Shown here: positions 6,778-15,300 of the stretch, piece by piece
Layout: each line of letters opens with the position of its first letter
Numbering within the stretch: the first letter of the stretch is position 1
Origin: a virus
Length of the DNA: 37,128 bases
Strand: one strand, 5' to 3'
IMG/VR virus record: IMGVR_UViG_3300036399_000489
Coordinates: 1 to 37,128 of that record
Program-made: the position numbers and the translations under genes
The notes under the pieces: model-generated
Database searches by the model: none
Seen by the model: the letters and a program-made list of their open reading frames with translations, nothing else
What the model was told of the DNA's origin: nothing

Positions 6778-7524
6778 TTACCTGGTTGGGTGAATGATGC
6801 AGCCGCAGGACGAACACGCCTTAGCGGGCGCCGTAGGTGCCTGTACGGGGGCTGCTGGAGCAGGGGCTGGGGCTACTGGTGCCGCAACAACATCCTTGCT
6901 CCTATCCCATGTGATGATAAGGCAGTGCTTGTGCGGCTCCGCCTTGTCCTTGCCGCTTACGCGCTTGGAGTCAGCAATTGCCTTCAACTGCGCCTCAGTC
7001 ACCTGAACAGCGAACTGTTCCTTGCCCTTGCCAGAGCGAGTTGGGCACGCCCACTGCCAGCCAAACTCTTCATCCCAGCCAGCCATTGTCATATGACCAT
7101 AGCCAGCCTTAAGGTGCTTAGGATTTTTCTTTGCCCAATACTTTCCCCACTTGGTGTGCCATTCGCTGACCTCTAGACCCTTTGGGTATCCAATTGGCTG
7201 CTGTACCCAGACGCCAATGGCTGCGCCGTGCTGCGCAGATGCCACGACGTCTTCCCACGACTTTGCCCAGCGCGCGCGTGCACCCATTGCGTTAGCAACC
7301 TTCGCCAACTGAGCCAACGAGGAGCCGTTGTCAGAGACGCCATCGACGTCCTTCTGACCTGTGACCTTCTTCTTCCACTGGATGCCATCTGCGGCTGAGA
7401 ACTCACGGGTGTAGCCTGAAGCCCACGATACGCCAGCCGCAAGGCTTGACGGACCGCAGTCGTCTAGAATGCCGCCCTTCTCAATGTGATCGAGTTGCGA
7501 CTTTACCTTAAAACGTACACCCAT
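6778..7524 (-). CDS. C39-like cysteine peptidase, probable endolysin
   Basis: A 248-residue protein with DDCGPSSLAAG (catalytic Cys23) near the N-terminus and GYGHMTMAGWDE (probable catalytic His144), the layout of papain-like C39-type peptidases used as peptidoglycan hydrolases by phages of Gram-positive hosts. A Pro/Ala linker (about 214-235) leads to a short Cys cluster ACSSCGC at the end. No signal peptide is seen, so export would depend on a holin. Neighbours are an r1t-like holin upstream and a thioredoxin and LLH holin downstream, which supports a lysis role. The target bond is inferred to be in the peptide part of the cell wall. A ribosome site (AAGGAG) precedes the ATG. Confidence 0.72.
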   Translation of the reverse strand: MGVRFKVKSQLDHIEKGGILDDCGPSSLAAGVSWASGYTREFSAADGIQWKKKVTGQKDVDGVSDNGSSLAQLAKVANAMGARARWAKSWEDVVASAQHGAAIGVWVQQPIGYPKGLEVSEWHTKWGKYWAKKNPKHLKAGYGHMTMAGWDEEFGWQWACPTRSGKGKEQFAVQVTEAQLKAIADSKRVSGKDKAEPHKHCLIITWDRSKDVVAAPVAPAPAPAAPVQAPTAPAKACSSCGCIIHPTR

Positions 7525-7548
7525 GATAGTTCTCCTTTACTAAACTAA

Positions 7549-7839
7549 TTACGCGTGAAACTGAACCTCGTCCTCAGGATCAACGACGACCTTCTCCTTC
7601 TTCTGGAGACCGTAGGCGGTGTTGTTTGGGTCAAGATACTTTACCAGCACCTGGAGCCCTGAGGCAAGACCAGCGGACACCACGGTGCGGAAGTCGCCGC
7701 CGCTGATGTCGAGAAGTGGAATGCCAAGACCAAGCGCAACAGAAATGCTTACCGTAATAAACGTGCGCATCGCATCGAGCACTGCCTCGTCAAGGTCTGT
7801 GCCAGCGCGCCATGCGGAAATCGAATCAAGAACGCTCAT
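7549..7839 (-). CDS. r1t-like holin or small membrane protein
   Basis: A 96-residue protein with two hydrophobic segments (about 25-45 and 51-67) joined by a short turn (DISGGDFRT), preceded by an amphipathic start (LDEAVLDAMRTF) and followed by a charged tail (KKEKVVVDPEDE). This matches the r1t-type holin layout common in phages of Gram-positive bacteria. AAGGAG stands 7 nt before the ATG. It is the second gene of the lysis cassette. Whether it or the LLH protein downstream forms the lethal hole, or one acts as antiholin, cannot be told from sequence. Confidence 0.65.
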   Translation of the reverse strand: MSVLDSISAWRAGTDLDEAVLDAMRTFITVSISVALGLGIPLLDISGGDFRTVVSAGLASGLQVLVKYLDPNNTAYGLQKKEKVVVDPEDEVQFHA

Positions 7840-7848
7840 GTTTGCTCC

Positions 7849-8052
7849 TTACTTATTGTTGGCGAGGAATGCCGCAATCCCGCTCAAGCCTGAGATCCCC
7901 AAAAGGGCGATCACAAACTTGGCAAGGCGGTATGCCCCGCGAGTTTCTGCCATTTCCCGCTCCATAAAGCCAAGGCGGTTCTCAATCGACTCAAGGCGTG
8001 CCTCGATACGAGCAAGAGAAGCGTCTGCGGCAATCTGATTTGCGGTTGGCAT
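7849..8052 (-). CDS. XhlA-like coiled-coil membrane protein
   Basis: A 67-residue protein with an N-terminal heptad-repeat helix (LARIEARLESIENRLGFMEREM) and one C-terminal membrane segment (about 44-64). This is the layout of XhlA/hemolysin-type phage proteins that cooperate with holins. It is the first gene of the lysis cassette and ends 9 nt before the holin. Its start at 8052 lies 7 nt after a promoter-like -10 element, with only a weak GAGG inside the loop of an inverted repeat, so it may be translated from a leaderless or nearly leaderless message. Confidence 0.65.
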   Translation of the reverse strand: MPTANQIAADASLARIEARLESIENRLGFMEREMAETRGAYRLAKFVIALLGISGLSGIAAFLANNK

Positions 8053-8087
8053 GACTGTAACAATACCTCATTGTTACACTACTTCAA
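8053..8087 (-). promoter_or_regulatory. Predicted promoter of the lysis cassette
   Basis: On the minus strand TTGAAG (8087-8082), a 16-nt spacer and TATTGT (8065-8060) precede the ATG at 8052 by 7 nt. Each hexamer matches the sigma70 consensus at 4 of 6 positions. The 16-nt spacing equals that of other predicted promoters in the window. Confidence 0.45.
8056..8078. promoter_or_regulatory. Perfect 8-bp inverted repeat over the lysis promoter (candidate operator)
   Basis: TGTAACAA and TTGTTACA flank 7 nt. The repeat covers the -10 hexamer and part of the spacer of the predicted lysis promoter, and its loop holds the only SD-like bases (GAGG). It could be a repressor operator or an RNA hairpin that hides the ribosome site. 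Confidence 0.5.
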
Positions 8088-8105
8088 CCGTTTGGAGGTC
8101 TACGG

Positions 8106-8126
8106 AAAAATGGGGCTTAGCGACCC
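8106..8126 (-). terminator. Weak terminator-like element after the tail-tip gene
   Basis: On the minus strand a short GC stem (GGGT with GCCC) over the stop codon of the tail-tip gene is followed by CATTTTT. The stem is only 4 bp, so this is a weak candidate, but it stands directly upstream of the predicted lysis promoter. Confidence 0.25.
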
Positions 8127-11100
8127 TCTAGTTCCGCAACGCGTCCCTCTAGTTCTCGAACCCAGCCAAGAAGCGCAGCGACCACGCCCATCTGGTCGTA
8201 TCCTTCTGCAAGCCCCTCTGACTTAATGACTACGCAGTCCAGTCCAGCCTCTTCCATCTCCTCAACGATGAATCCTAGGCGTCGACCGTAAATCTCATCG
8301 CCGTGCATGCCGCTGTAGTGAACTGGTCGCAAGCGCTTTACGGCGTCAAGGACATTTTGGTCAAGATCAGTAATTCCTGTCTTGTATCTCCTTGATGAGG
8401 AGGCAATCCTGAGTTTCCATGAATCTGTTGATGCTTCCAGCCCTTGCCACGTAGCGCTGAGACCAGCAAAGGTGACTGGGGTACTTCTTTGCATATATGC
8501 TGAGTTGGCAAGTAGGGAAATACTCGTATTGAACCTAATTCCACCAGCCGCGAGCCCATCACTACCACTGTTGTAGTCCATATAATAATCTGTTTGATCT
8601 CCTGGGTAGATTCGGTCGGCTCGAATGTTGCCTGCTTGGTTGACGGCAGACCCCGAACTGAAGGTAAAAATACCGCTAGAATTTACTGCAATGTTTGCAA
8701 GCGTTGCGTCTGATACGTTTCTGAAAAACAAAGCGGCGTAGCCGCCAGATGGGGCATCAGCGTATAGACCGCCTCCGTTAGCAACAACGGAGAATGCATT
8801 AATGCCCCCAGAAACTCCTAGTTCACTGCCAACTGTTAAGTCGTTACCTACAGCAAGCGATCCGCTGGTTCGGATTGTGTTTGTGGCGCTCTGGTAGAGG
8901 TTTCCGCCGCCAGTGTATTTTGGACCACTTGATGGGACAGTGAGGAACACCATCTCGCCATCTGCTGGGATTGGGTAACCACCGCCAGATCCCGTTCCCA
9001 GTCGATTCATTGTTGTTCCCAGGGCAAGCCCACCAGTTCCAAGAATTCCTGGGGCGGTGCTGCTGGTCGATGAGGCGGAGACAAACAGACCGCCTGGTGC
9101 AACAAGCGTCAGGTTCTTGTACTCGCGCAACGTCGATGGGCTTGTAAGAGTCCTGGACCCAGCGTAGGGCATGACTGTAGTAATGGTCCCAGCGGCTCTA
9201 TCCACTGCCGTTACACGGTGCGCCTCGTCTTGCGAGTCTCCATTAGTGATGCCGCAGTTATGCCACGAGACGTACGCCCCAACGCCAATCGTGTGGTTTG
9301 CACCAATTGTGGTAGTCACGGTTCCCTGTGAAGCCCACGACGCTGGGGAGATTGCGGTTACTGTCCATAGGGAGTAGTCAAGAGAACCAGATTCAGGGAC
9401 TACCTGGATCGAAGATCCGCCTACGTTGGTCGTCACTCCGCTGACAGTTACTGGCTGCGGCTTCATCTTGACAAGCCCAAGAGTGTTTAGGACCGCCCCG
9501 TCGCTCTGGGAGAATGTTGCTGAGTTTTGCAGCGTAATGTCTGAGGCGATGACGGAGCCAGAGTTGCTGACGCTGAAGTTTGTTGACTGGATTGCGGCAG
9601 TGCTTGTGCGCAGGTATGCCACACCGCCCCCAACGTATGTCCCAATGGCATTGCTTGTCACCGTAAACTGCGTCGCCGTTGCTGATGCAACCGTAGCGTT
9701 TGTGAGGTTGTAGGCGACTGGGTCGACCCCAGTTATGGTGACGGTTCCGCTAACAGAAAATGAGTTATCAGCGGTGTAGGTTACGGTTGTCCCGTTCCCA
9801 GATACGTTTGTGATAATTGCCTCGCTGGTCGCGCCAAGCGGGGTGAGAGTCAGCGAACCAGAAGTGATGTCTCCAGCATTGATGCTGTCGATGTCTACGG
9901 AGTTAACCTTTCCCGCGGCAACCGAATCTGAAGAGTCAGGCGTTTCGTCCCCGTTGACATATGCCCACGTGCTCTCGTTTCCAGAATTGTCAATTGCTAG
10001 CACTCGATACCAATAGAATCGACCGTATTGGCTGTTCTCTGAACTTGCGCTTTCGCTTTGGGCAGTTACTGGGTGGACCACAGAAGACGACTCGTAAAGG
10101 TACGTTTGAAGCGTCGCATCAGCCCATGCGGATGCGGGGAACGAGTTAGTCGAGTTGCTTACGCGCTGCAACTTGAACTTAGAAAAGTCCTTGTTATCCG
10201 TGACAGTGAGATCAAAGTCCCACGAGATGAGCACTGAGGCAATACTTGATGTTGCAAGCATGTTTGTTGGTGGGTTTGGCGGCACGGTATCCAACGGAGC
10301 AAGGATGGCATTAGATGCGCCAGCAGCCGCAGTAGATGGCAGGGAGGCGTTGGACATAAAGTCTGTTGCAACGACTCGTGCAGCAACGTACTTTCCAGAG
10401 GGGGCATTGTAGTTTGCGGTAATCGTCGCTGGTGCGCCAGTTCCCGTTGATTGGTTCCTTGGAATAATCTGCTGCGTTGGAGCAGTGAAGTTTGCTGCGT
10501 CTACCGCGGTGTCTGCCTCAGCGAAGTCGACACGGTAGGAACGAAGGTCTGGCTCAGTGTTTGGCGACCAGGTGACGGTAACGACAGACTTTGCGTTGCC
10601 ATCGTTGTCAATCTTCGCTGTTGCCGCGCTAAGGACTGGTGCGGCGGATGTAACTGGGTCTGAAACTGGTGGCTGCGGAGCAATCGCGTCCGTGACGTAG
10701 TCTTGTAGGTTCTGGACGGCAACGTTGACCGCGTAGAGCCGCGTCTGAGTAATTGTAGGATCTCCGCCCAGTTCACTTGACCAGAAGAACCTTGTTCCCT
10801 CGTAGGTGGCAGAGTTTGTTCGTACGATAAACGGCTCAGCGATGTCGCCAGTCTCCCAGATGAATGGGACGACGTTTCCAGCGCGAAGGCTGGTGTGTTC
10901 AGTCTGATGGTCAAAGGAAACGGTGCGGAGCGGAACTCCCTCTTTCTCAAACGTTCCAGCGGCTCGATATGCAGAGCCAATGTCATCGATGACACTCTGG
11001 TCAAAGATGTTCGCGTAGATCTTTCTGCCGCGCATAGCCCATACGCCGCGGGGGTGCTCGTATTCGTTATACAGGTTGTGCGTTGTTGGGTTCTCCCAAG

Positions 11101-12370
11101 CACCATAGACGCGGACAGCGTTCTTGGCGTCAGCACCTTCAATAGTCGTGGAAGGGTTCTCAAAGTCGTTCCAAATGAAGCCGTCTGCGTCCCCGTGGTT
11201 TGCAACGCTCTTTCCTGTTTCAAGGAATCCAAACGTTGTGTCGATAGGGATGACCTGGATATCCGTGATGTCGATGCGCTCTTGGCGGGCACCGCTAGAC
11301 GAAGATTTTCCAATCGTGAGCGATAGCCGAATGGTGTTTGGGGCGCTGTTGGTATGCGTAGACATGAACCAGCCAGTTGTCCATTCTGTCTGAGACTTCT
11401 CCAGAGCCAAGTGCGTGTCGTGGATTGTCGTTGATGGGGACTGCACCCAATGTAGGTGAATCTGAGGATGCGCCTGCCCGCTATCGTTGTTGCTTGTTCG
11501 ATAGCGGAATGTGACCATATAGGTCGTGGCGTAGTCGCCCGTCACTGTGGTTGGGACATAGACTTCCTGCTCTCCAGTTGGAGAACCAGTGACTTCGAAG
11601 CGTAGGTATGTTCCGCTGTTGAACGGACCGCCAGAGGTCTCCCTCGTCAGCGCTGTTCCAGTGGGTGCTGCCGTCCATCCTGCGGTGTTGTTTACGGCGC
11701 TGCCGTTGGTCATGATGTCTCGCACGTTGCTCTTTGCGTAGTGGAAGTTCAGCGCCTCGTCTACCCAGTAGGTGTAGCCCGTCTTTGAGATGACTGACTC
11801 CAACGCCTGCTTGACCGTCATTCCCTGGTAGCGCTCAACAAGGTAGGTGTCAGGGTTAGAGAAGACGTACTGCGACGTGCTGCGGATGTATGGGATATCT
11901 GTGGCGGTTGGCTGGTGGTCGAGGGCGCACATCTGCCAGATAGGCGTGCTGGTGATGCCGTCTACGTGCGCAAAGATCTGGGCAATCACCTGAACGTCAG
12001 AGGTTCGCTCCGCAACCGTCATGTCGTCAATCACTACTACGTCAAAGATAGACGTGTAGTCAGCGAGTTCAAGAGACTGAACGACGTGGTCGCCTTCCTG
12101 CGATGGGGAGATCGACGTGACGAACCCGCTAAAGAGCCACTGGGCATCGCCACCAAGGGCTGTATCCCTGACGCGAATCAAATCCCTGACAGAGAACTCT
12201 CGCTTTGTGTATTGCCCAGTTCCGAATGGCAGCAATGTGAAAACGTCCATGCGGCATAGGGAGTTAATCCCGCTGGCGTTCTGCTCTAGGCTTACGGAGG
12301 TGAAGTCAACCTGATCCGTGATGTCGACGGCTGACCCGCCGTACTGGGTCCACAGTACTTCGTATGACAT
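8117..12370 (-). CDS. Large tail-tip / fibre protein with fibronectin domains and C-terminal S74 chaperone
   Basis: A 1417-residue protein whose start overlaps the tape-measure stop by one base (TAATG). The N-terminal part (to about 560) is beta-rich and resembles minor tail/baseplate hub proteins (DITDQVDFTSVSLEQNASG..., LFSGFVTSISPSQEGD). Two fibronectin-III-like domains follow (about 570-690 and 695-810; e.g. VTVTWSPNTEPDLRSYRV and VLISWDFDLTVTDNKDF). Next comes an Ig-like/beta stretch (TVTITGVDPVAYNLTN). The last 95 residues are a peptidase S74 (endosialidase-type) intramolecular chaperone: SSRRYKTGITDLD then RLRPVHYSG and a terminal helix WVRELEGRVAELEGR. Such chaperones trimerise a fibre and then cut themselves off at the Ser. 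The protein thus should be a trimeric tip or central fibre that contacts the host. Confidence 0.85.
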   Translation of the reverse strand: MSYEVLWTQYGGSAVDITDQVDFTSVSLEQNASGINSLCRMDVFTLLPFGTGQYTKREFSVRDLIRVRDTALGGDAQWLFSGFVTSISPSQEGDHVVQSLELADYTSIFDVVVIDDMTVAERTSDVQVIAQIFAHVDGITSTPIWQMCALDHQPTATDIPYIRSTSQYVFSNPDTYLVERYQGMTVKQALESVISKTGYTYWVDEALNFHYAKSNVRDIMTNGSAVNNTAGWTAAPTGTALTRETSGGPFNSGTYLRFEVTGSPTGEQEVYVPTTVTGDYATTYMVTFRYRTSNNDSGQAHPQIHLHWVQSPSTTIHDTHLALEKSQTEWTTGWFMSTHTNSAPNTIRLSLTIGKSSSSGARQERIDITDIQVIPIDTTFGFLETGKSVANHGDADGFIWNDFENPSTTIEGADAKNAVRVYGAWENPTTHNLYNEYEHPRGVWAMRGRKIYANIFDQSVIDDIGSAYRAAGTFEKEGVPLRTVSFDHQTEHTSLRAGNVVPFIWETGDIAEPFIVRTNSATYEGTRFFWSSELGGDPTITQTRLYAVNVAVQNLQDYVTDAIAPQPPVSDPVTSAAPVLSAATAKIDNDGNAKSVVTVTWSPNTEPDLRSYRVDFAEADTAVDAANFTAPTQQIIPRNQSTGTGAPATITANYNAPSGKYVAARVVATDFMSNASLPSTAAAGASNAILAPLDTVPPNPPTNMLATSSIASVLISWDFDLTVTDNKDFSKFKLQRVSNSTNSFPASAWADATLQTYLYESSSVVHPVTAQSESASSENSQYGRFYWYRVLAIDNSGNESTWAYVNGDETPDSSDSVAAGKVNSVDIDSINAGDITSGSLTLTPLGATSEAIITNVSGNGTTVTYTADNSFSVSGTVTITGVDPVAYNLTNATVASATATQFTVTSNAIGTYVGGGVAYLRTSTAAIQSTNFSVSNSGSVIASDITLQNSATFSQSDGAVLNTLGLVKMKPQPVTVSGVTTNVGGSSIQVVPESGSLDYSLWTVTAISPASWASQGTVTTTIGANHTIGVGAYVSWHNCGITNGDSQDEAHRVTAVDRAAGTITTVMPYAGSRTLTSPSTLREYKNLTLVAPGGLFVSASSTSSTAPGILGTGGLALGTTMNRLGTGSGGGYPIPADGEMVFLTVPSSGPKYTGGGNLYQSATNTIRTSGSLAVGNDLTVGSELGVSGGINAFSVVANGGGLYADAPSGGYAALFFRNVSDATLANIAVNSSGIFTFSSGSAVNQAGNIRADRIYPGDQTDYYMDYNSGSDGLAAGGIRFNTSISLLANSAYMQRSTPVTFAGLSATWQGLEASTDSWKLRIASSSRRYKTGITDLDQNVLDAVKRLRPVHYSGMHGDEIYGRRLGFIVEEMEEAGLDCVVIKSEGLAEGYDQMGVVAALLGWVRELEGRVAELEGR

Positions 12371-15300
12371 TAGCGCTGCCTCAGGGTGCGGGTCATCCTC
12401 TTCTCGACGGCTTCAGCCAAGGCGTAGATATCCTTGTCGTCGCGGATACTTCCTGGCGCAAAGTTGAAGTTCATGACAGTCACGTTGCCCATTGTACCCT
12501 CAAGTCCAAGTTTCATGGGCTTGACCCCTGTCAACTGGTTGACGAAGTCTCCAAGACCAATCTTCATGGCAAAGTCGCCCTTGAAGGTGTCCTTCATACC
12601 CGTGAGCATGTTCTTCGCGAGCCTGCTGCCCCAGTTGCTCTGATCCTCAGCCAGCGGTCCAGCCTCGGTTGGGCTCTTAACCTTAAGGTACTTGGCAATG
12701 ATTGCAGCAAGTTCCTTGGCGGCGGTGTCCATTACCTTCTTGCTCTTCTGTAGACCGTAGGCAAGGTTCTTTCCTAGCGTCTCGCCAATCTCCTCGTAGT
12801 TGTTTCCAAGGGTCTCAAACTCCTTAAGAGTCTCCTTGGCAAAGTCTGCGCCCGTCATCTTGCCCTGCTTCAGGAGCGCTGCCATGTCCATCACGTTGTT
12901 CTCAAAGGCAAGCAGGTCCGCTTCCATCTGCGTCTTGAGCGCCTCTTGCTGCGCCGTCATTAGGTCCATAGCGGTCGTATGCTGGTCTTCCAGTGCTTGG
13001 AGCGCATCGTCGTAGGCGCGCTTCTCCGCATCCTTTCGATCAGCGTAGTCCCGCTCCCACAGTTCCCTCTGGTCGTCGATTGCCTCAGCCTGAACGTCCA
13101 GGGCGTCGAGAGCAGCCTGCTCCTGGGCGCTTAGGTTGAAGTCGTCTAGGGCTGCGCGAGCCTCAGCAACGTTGCGGGCAGCCTCAAGCGGGTCAAGAGT
13201 TCCAGATGCCTGCTGGGCGATAGCGAATGCAAGGTCTCGCTCCAACTTAGCGCGGTCGTCCTCACTCTTGCGCTCGTCGCTTGCCTTGTTGAGCGCGTCC
13301 CGCTGATCGTTGATGCCTTCTAGTGCGTCGTCAAAGAAGCGGTCTTGGGCAGTCTTCTCATCGTCGAACTGACGCATGCGCTGCTCATGTGCTCGCTTGG
13401 CAGCCTCCTTCGTGCTCTCGAACTGTTTCTTTTGCGCATTCTTGAGGTCTTCGATTGCATCAATCTCAACCTCATACATCTTCTTCGTTTCAGACTTTAC
13501 CTTATCAATCCAAGCCTTCAACTTTGCATCAAAGTCGTCCCACTTATTCTTTCCGCCACCACCACCGCCGCCCTTCTTAGGCTTGGTTACACCACCGCGC
13601 ATGTCGCCAACGGCTGGCAGGTTTGGGTTGAAGAGGTCGTCGAGCGTGTATGGCGCGTTTGGCGCGACGCCAGAGCCAGAGACAGCAGCGCTTGTCTTGC
13701 TCTTAGTTTCCGTGAAGATGTCTACCTTAACCGTCTTGAGTCGCTCCATCTTGCCAAAGACGTTTCCAAGGGTGGCGTTGTACACGTCTACGAGCATGTT
13801 CAGTTTTTCAATGATGCCGTTGATGATTCCTGCGAAGAATCCAGCCACAGCCTTAACCCCAAATCCAATTGCCCCAACAATTGCGCCCATGACGGTGCTC
13901 AAGATGGAGAGCGGACCAGAGATGATTGCCCCAATGATTGATCCAAAGAACCCAAAGACTTTTCCAATAATGTTTCCTAGGAACATGATAAGCGGCATGA
14001 CATTTTGCTGGATGATGTCAATAAGCCCAGCAAACTGACCAAAGAGATTGCCAATGAATACAAAGATAGGCTGGAACGCGTTCAGGATTCCCGTGACAAT
14101 TCCAGCCACGACATTGAACACTACGCCTAGCAGACCGCTAATGAGACCAATAAATGCGCCAATGAAGGTGATGATTGGAGAAAGTGCCTCAAACGCTGCG
14201 AATAGTGCTGAGATCAATACCTGCAATGGCTCGATGATTCCATGAATTGTTGTGAACAATCCCTGGAACATCATGGTAAATCCATCTGCGATAGCAGAGA
14301 CAATTGCAATCATTGGGGCAAGTAGGCTGTCGTATATTCCCATAAGCATCTCAAAGATGCCCTGAGTCTTTTGTCCGCCCTGCTCTACACCGTTAAAGAT
14401 TACGGCAAATGTATCCACAATTCCAAGAAGTGGCTGGAGTGCGCCGCCAATGACGTTGATCCAGAACTGCGTAACTTGGCTGAGGTAGTTAATAATTGGG
14501 AAGACAAATTCAGATAGCACTGCCGCTACAATCTTAAAGCCTTGCGCAATACCGTCGATAAGGACCTGCGGACCTTTGCCGCCCGTGACGGCGTTAAGGA
14601 ACTTATCCATTGCTGCCGCAATAGTGTTTGCGCCATTCGCTAGTTCAGGGCTGAGGAGCAAGTCCTTAAACTTTTGGATAAAACCTAGGCTGTTTGGGTC
14701 TTCGCTACCCATGAAATCAAAGAACGGCTTAAACGACGTCGCCATAAGGGTTTGGGAGGTGTCTGCAATGGTCGCCATTGCGCCAGCAAACGTGTTACCA
14801 AGCCTGTCTTGTGATCCCTGGAAGCGGTCCTGCATTCCTGTTAGAAGCGCGTCCGCCGCGCCCCTGCCGCCAAGTGCGCCAATCCTTGTAAGGGCTCGCA
14901 CGGCTTCAACAGAGAAGCCCTTTGTGACGTCAAACCCAAGCGACGTCGCCTTCTTTGCCAACTCAACAGCGTCCTCAGATCCAGCCTGAAGTTTCTTAAA
15001 CAATTGCTCGCCAAGGATTTCATAACCGTTGATACCAGCATTTGCCAACTGCATCATTTGGCGCTGGTAGACACGACCGCTGTTTCGCATTTGCCCAAGG
15101 GCATAACCAATGCGCTGCATCTGCTCTTCGCTACCGCCCATTGCAGCAACCGCTTCACCAATGGCATTGATGGCGGGAACTGTCTCTTCCGCGGCAAATC
15201 CGTACGCGCGCATCTTCTTCGACATGTCCAGAATTTCTGGGAAGCGGAACGGCGTTACGTTCGCATAGTTCTTCAGCAACGTTACGTAGTCTTGAGCGGC

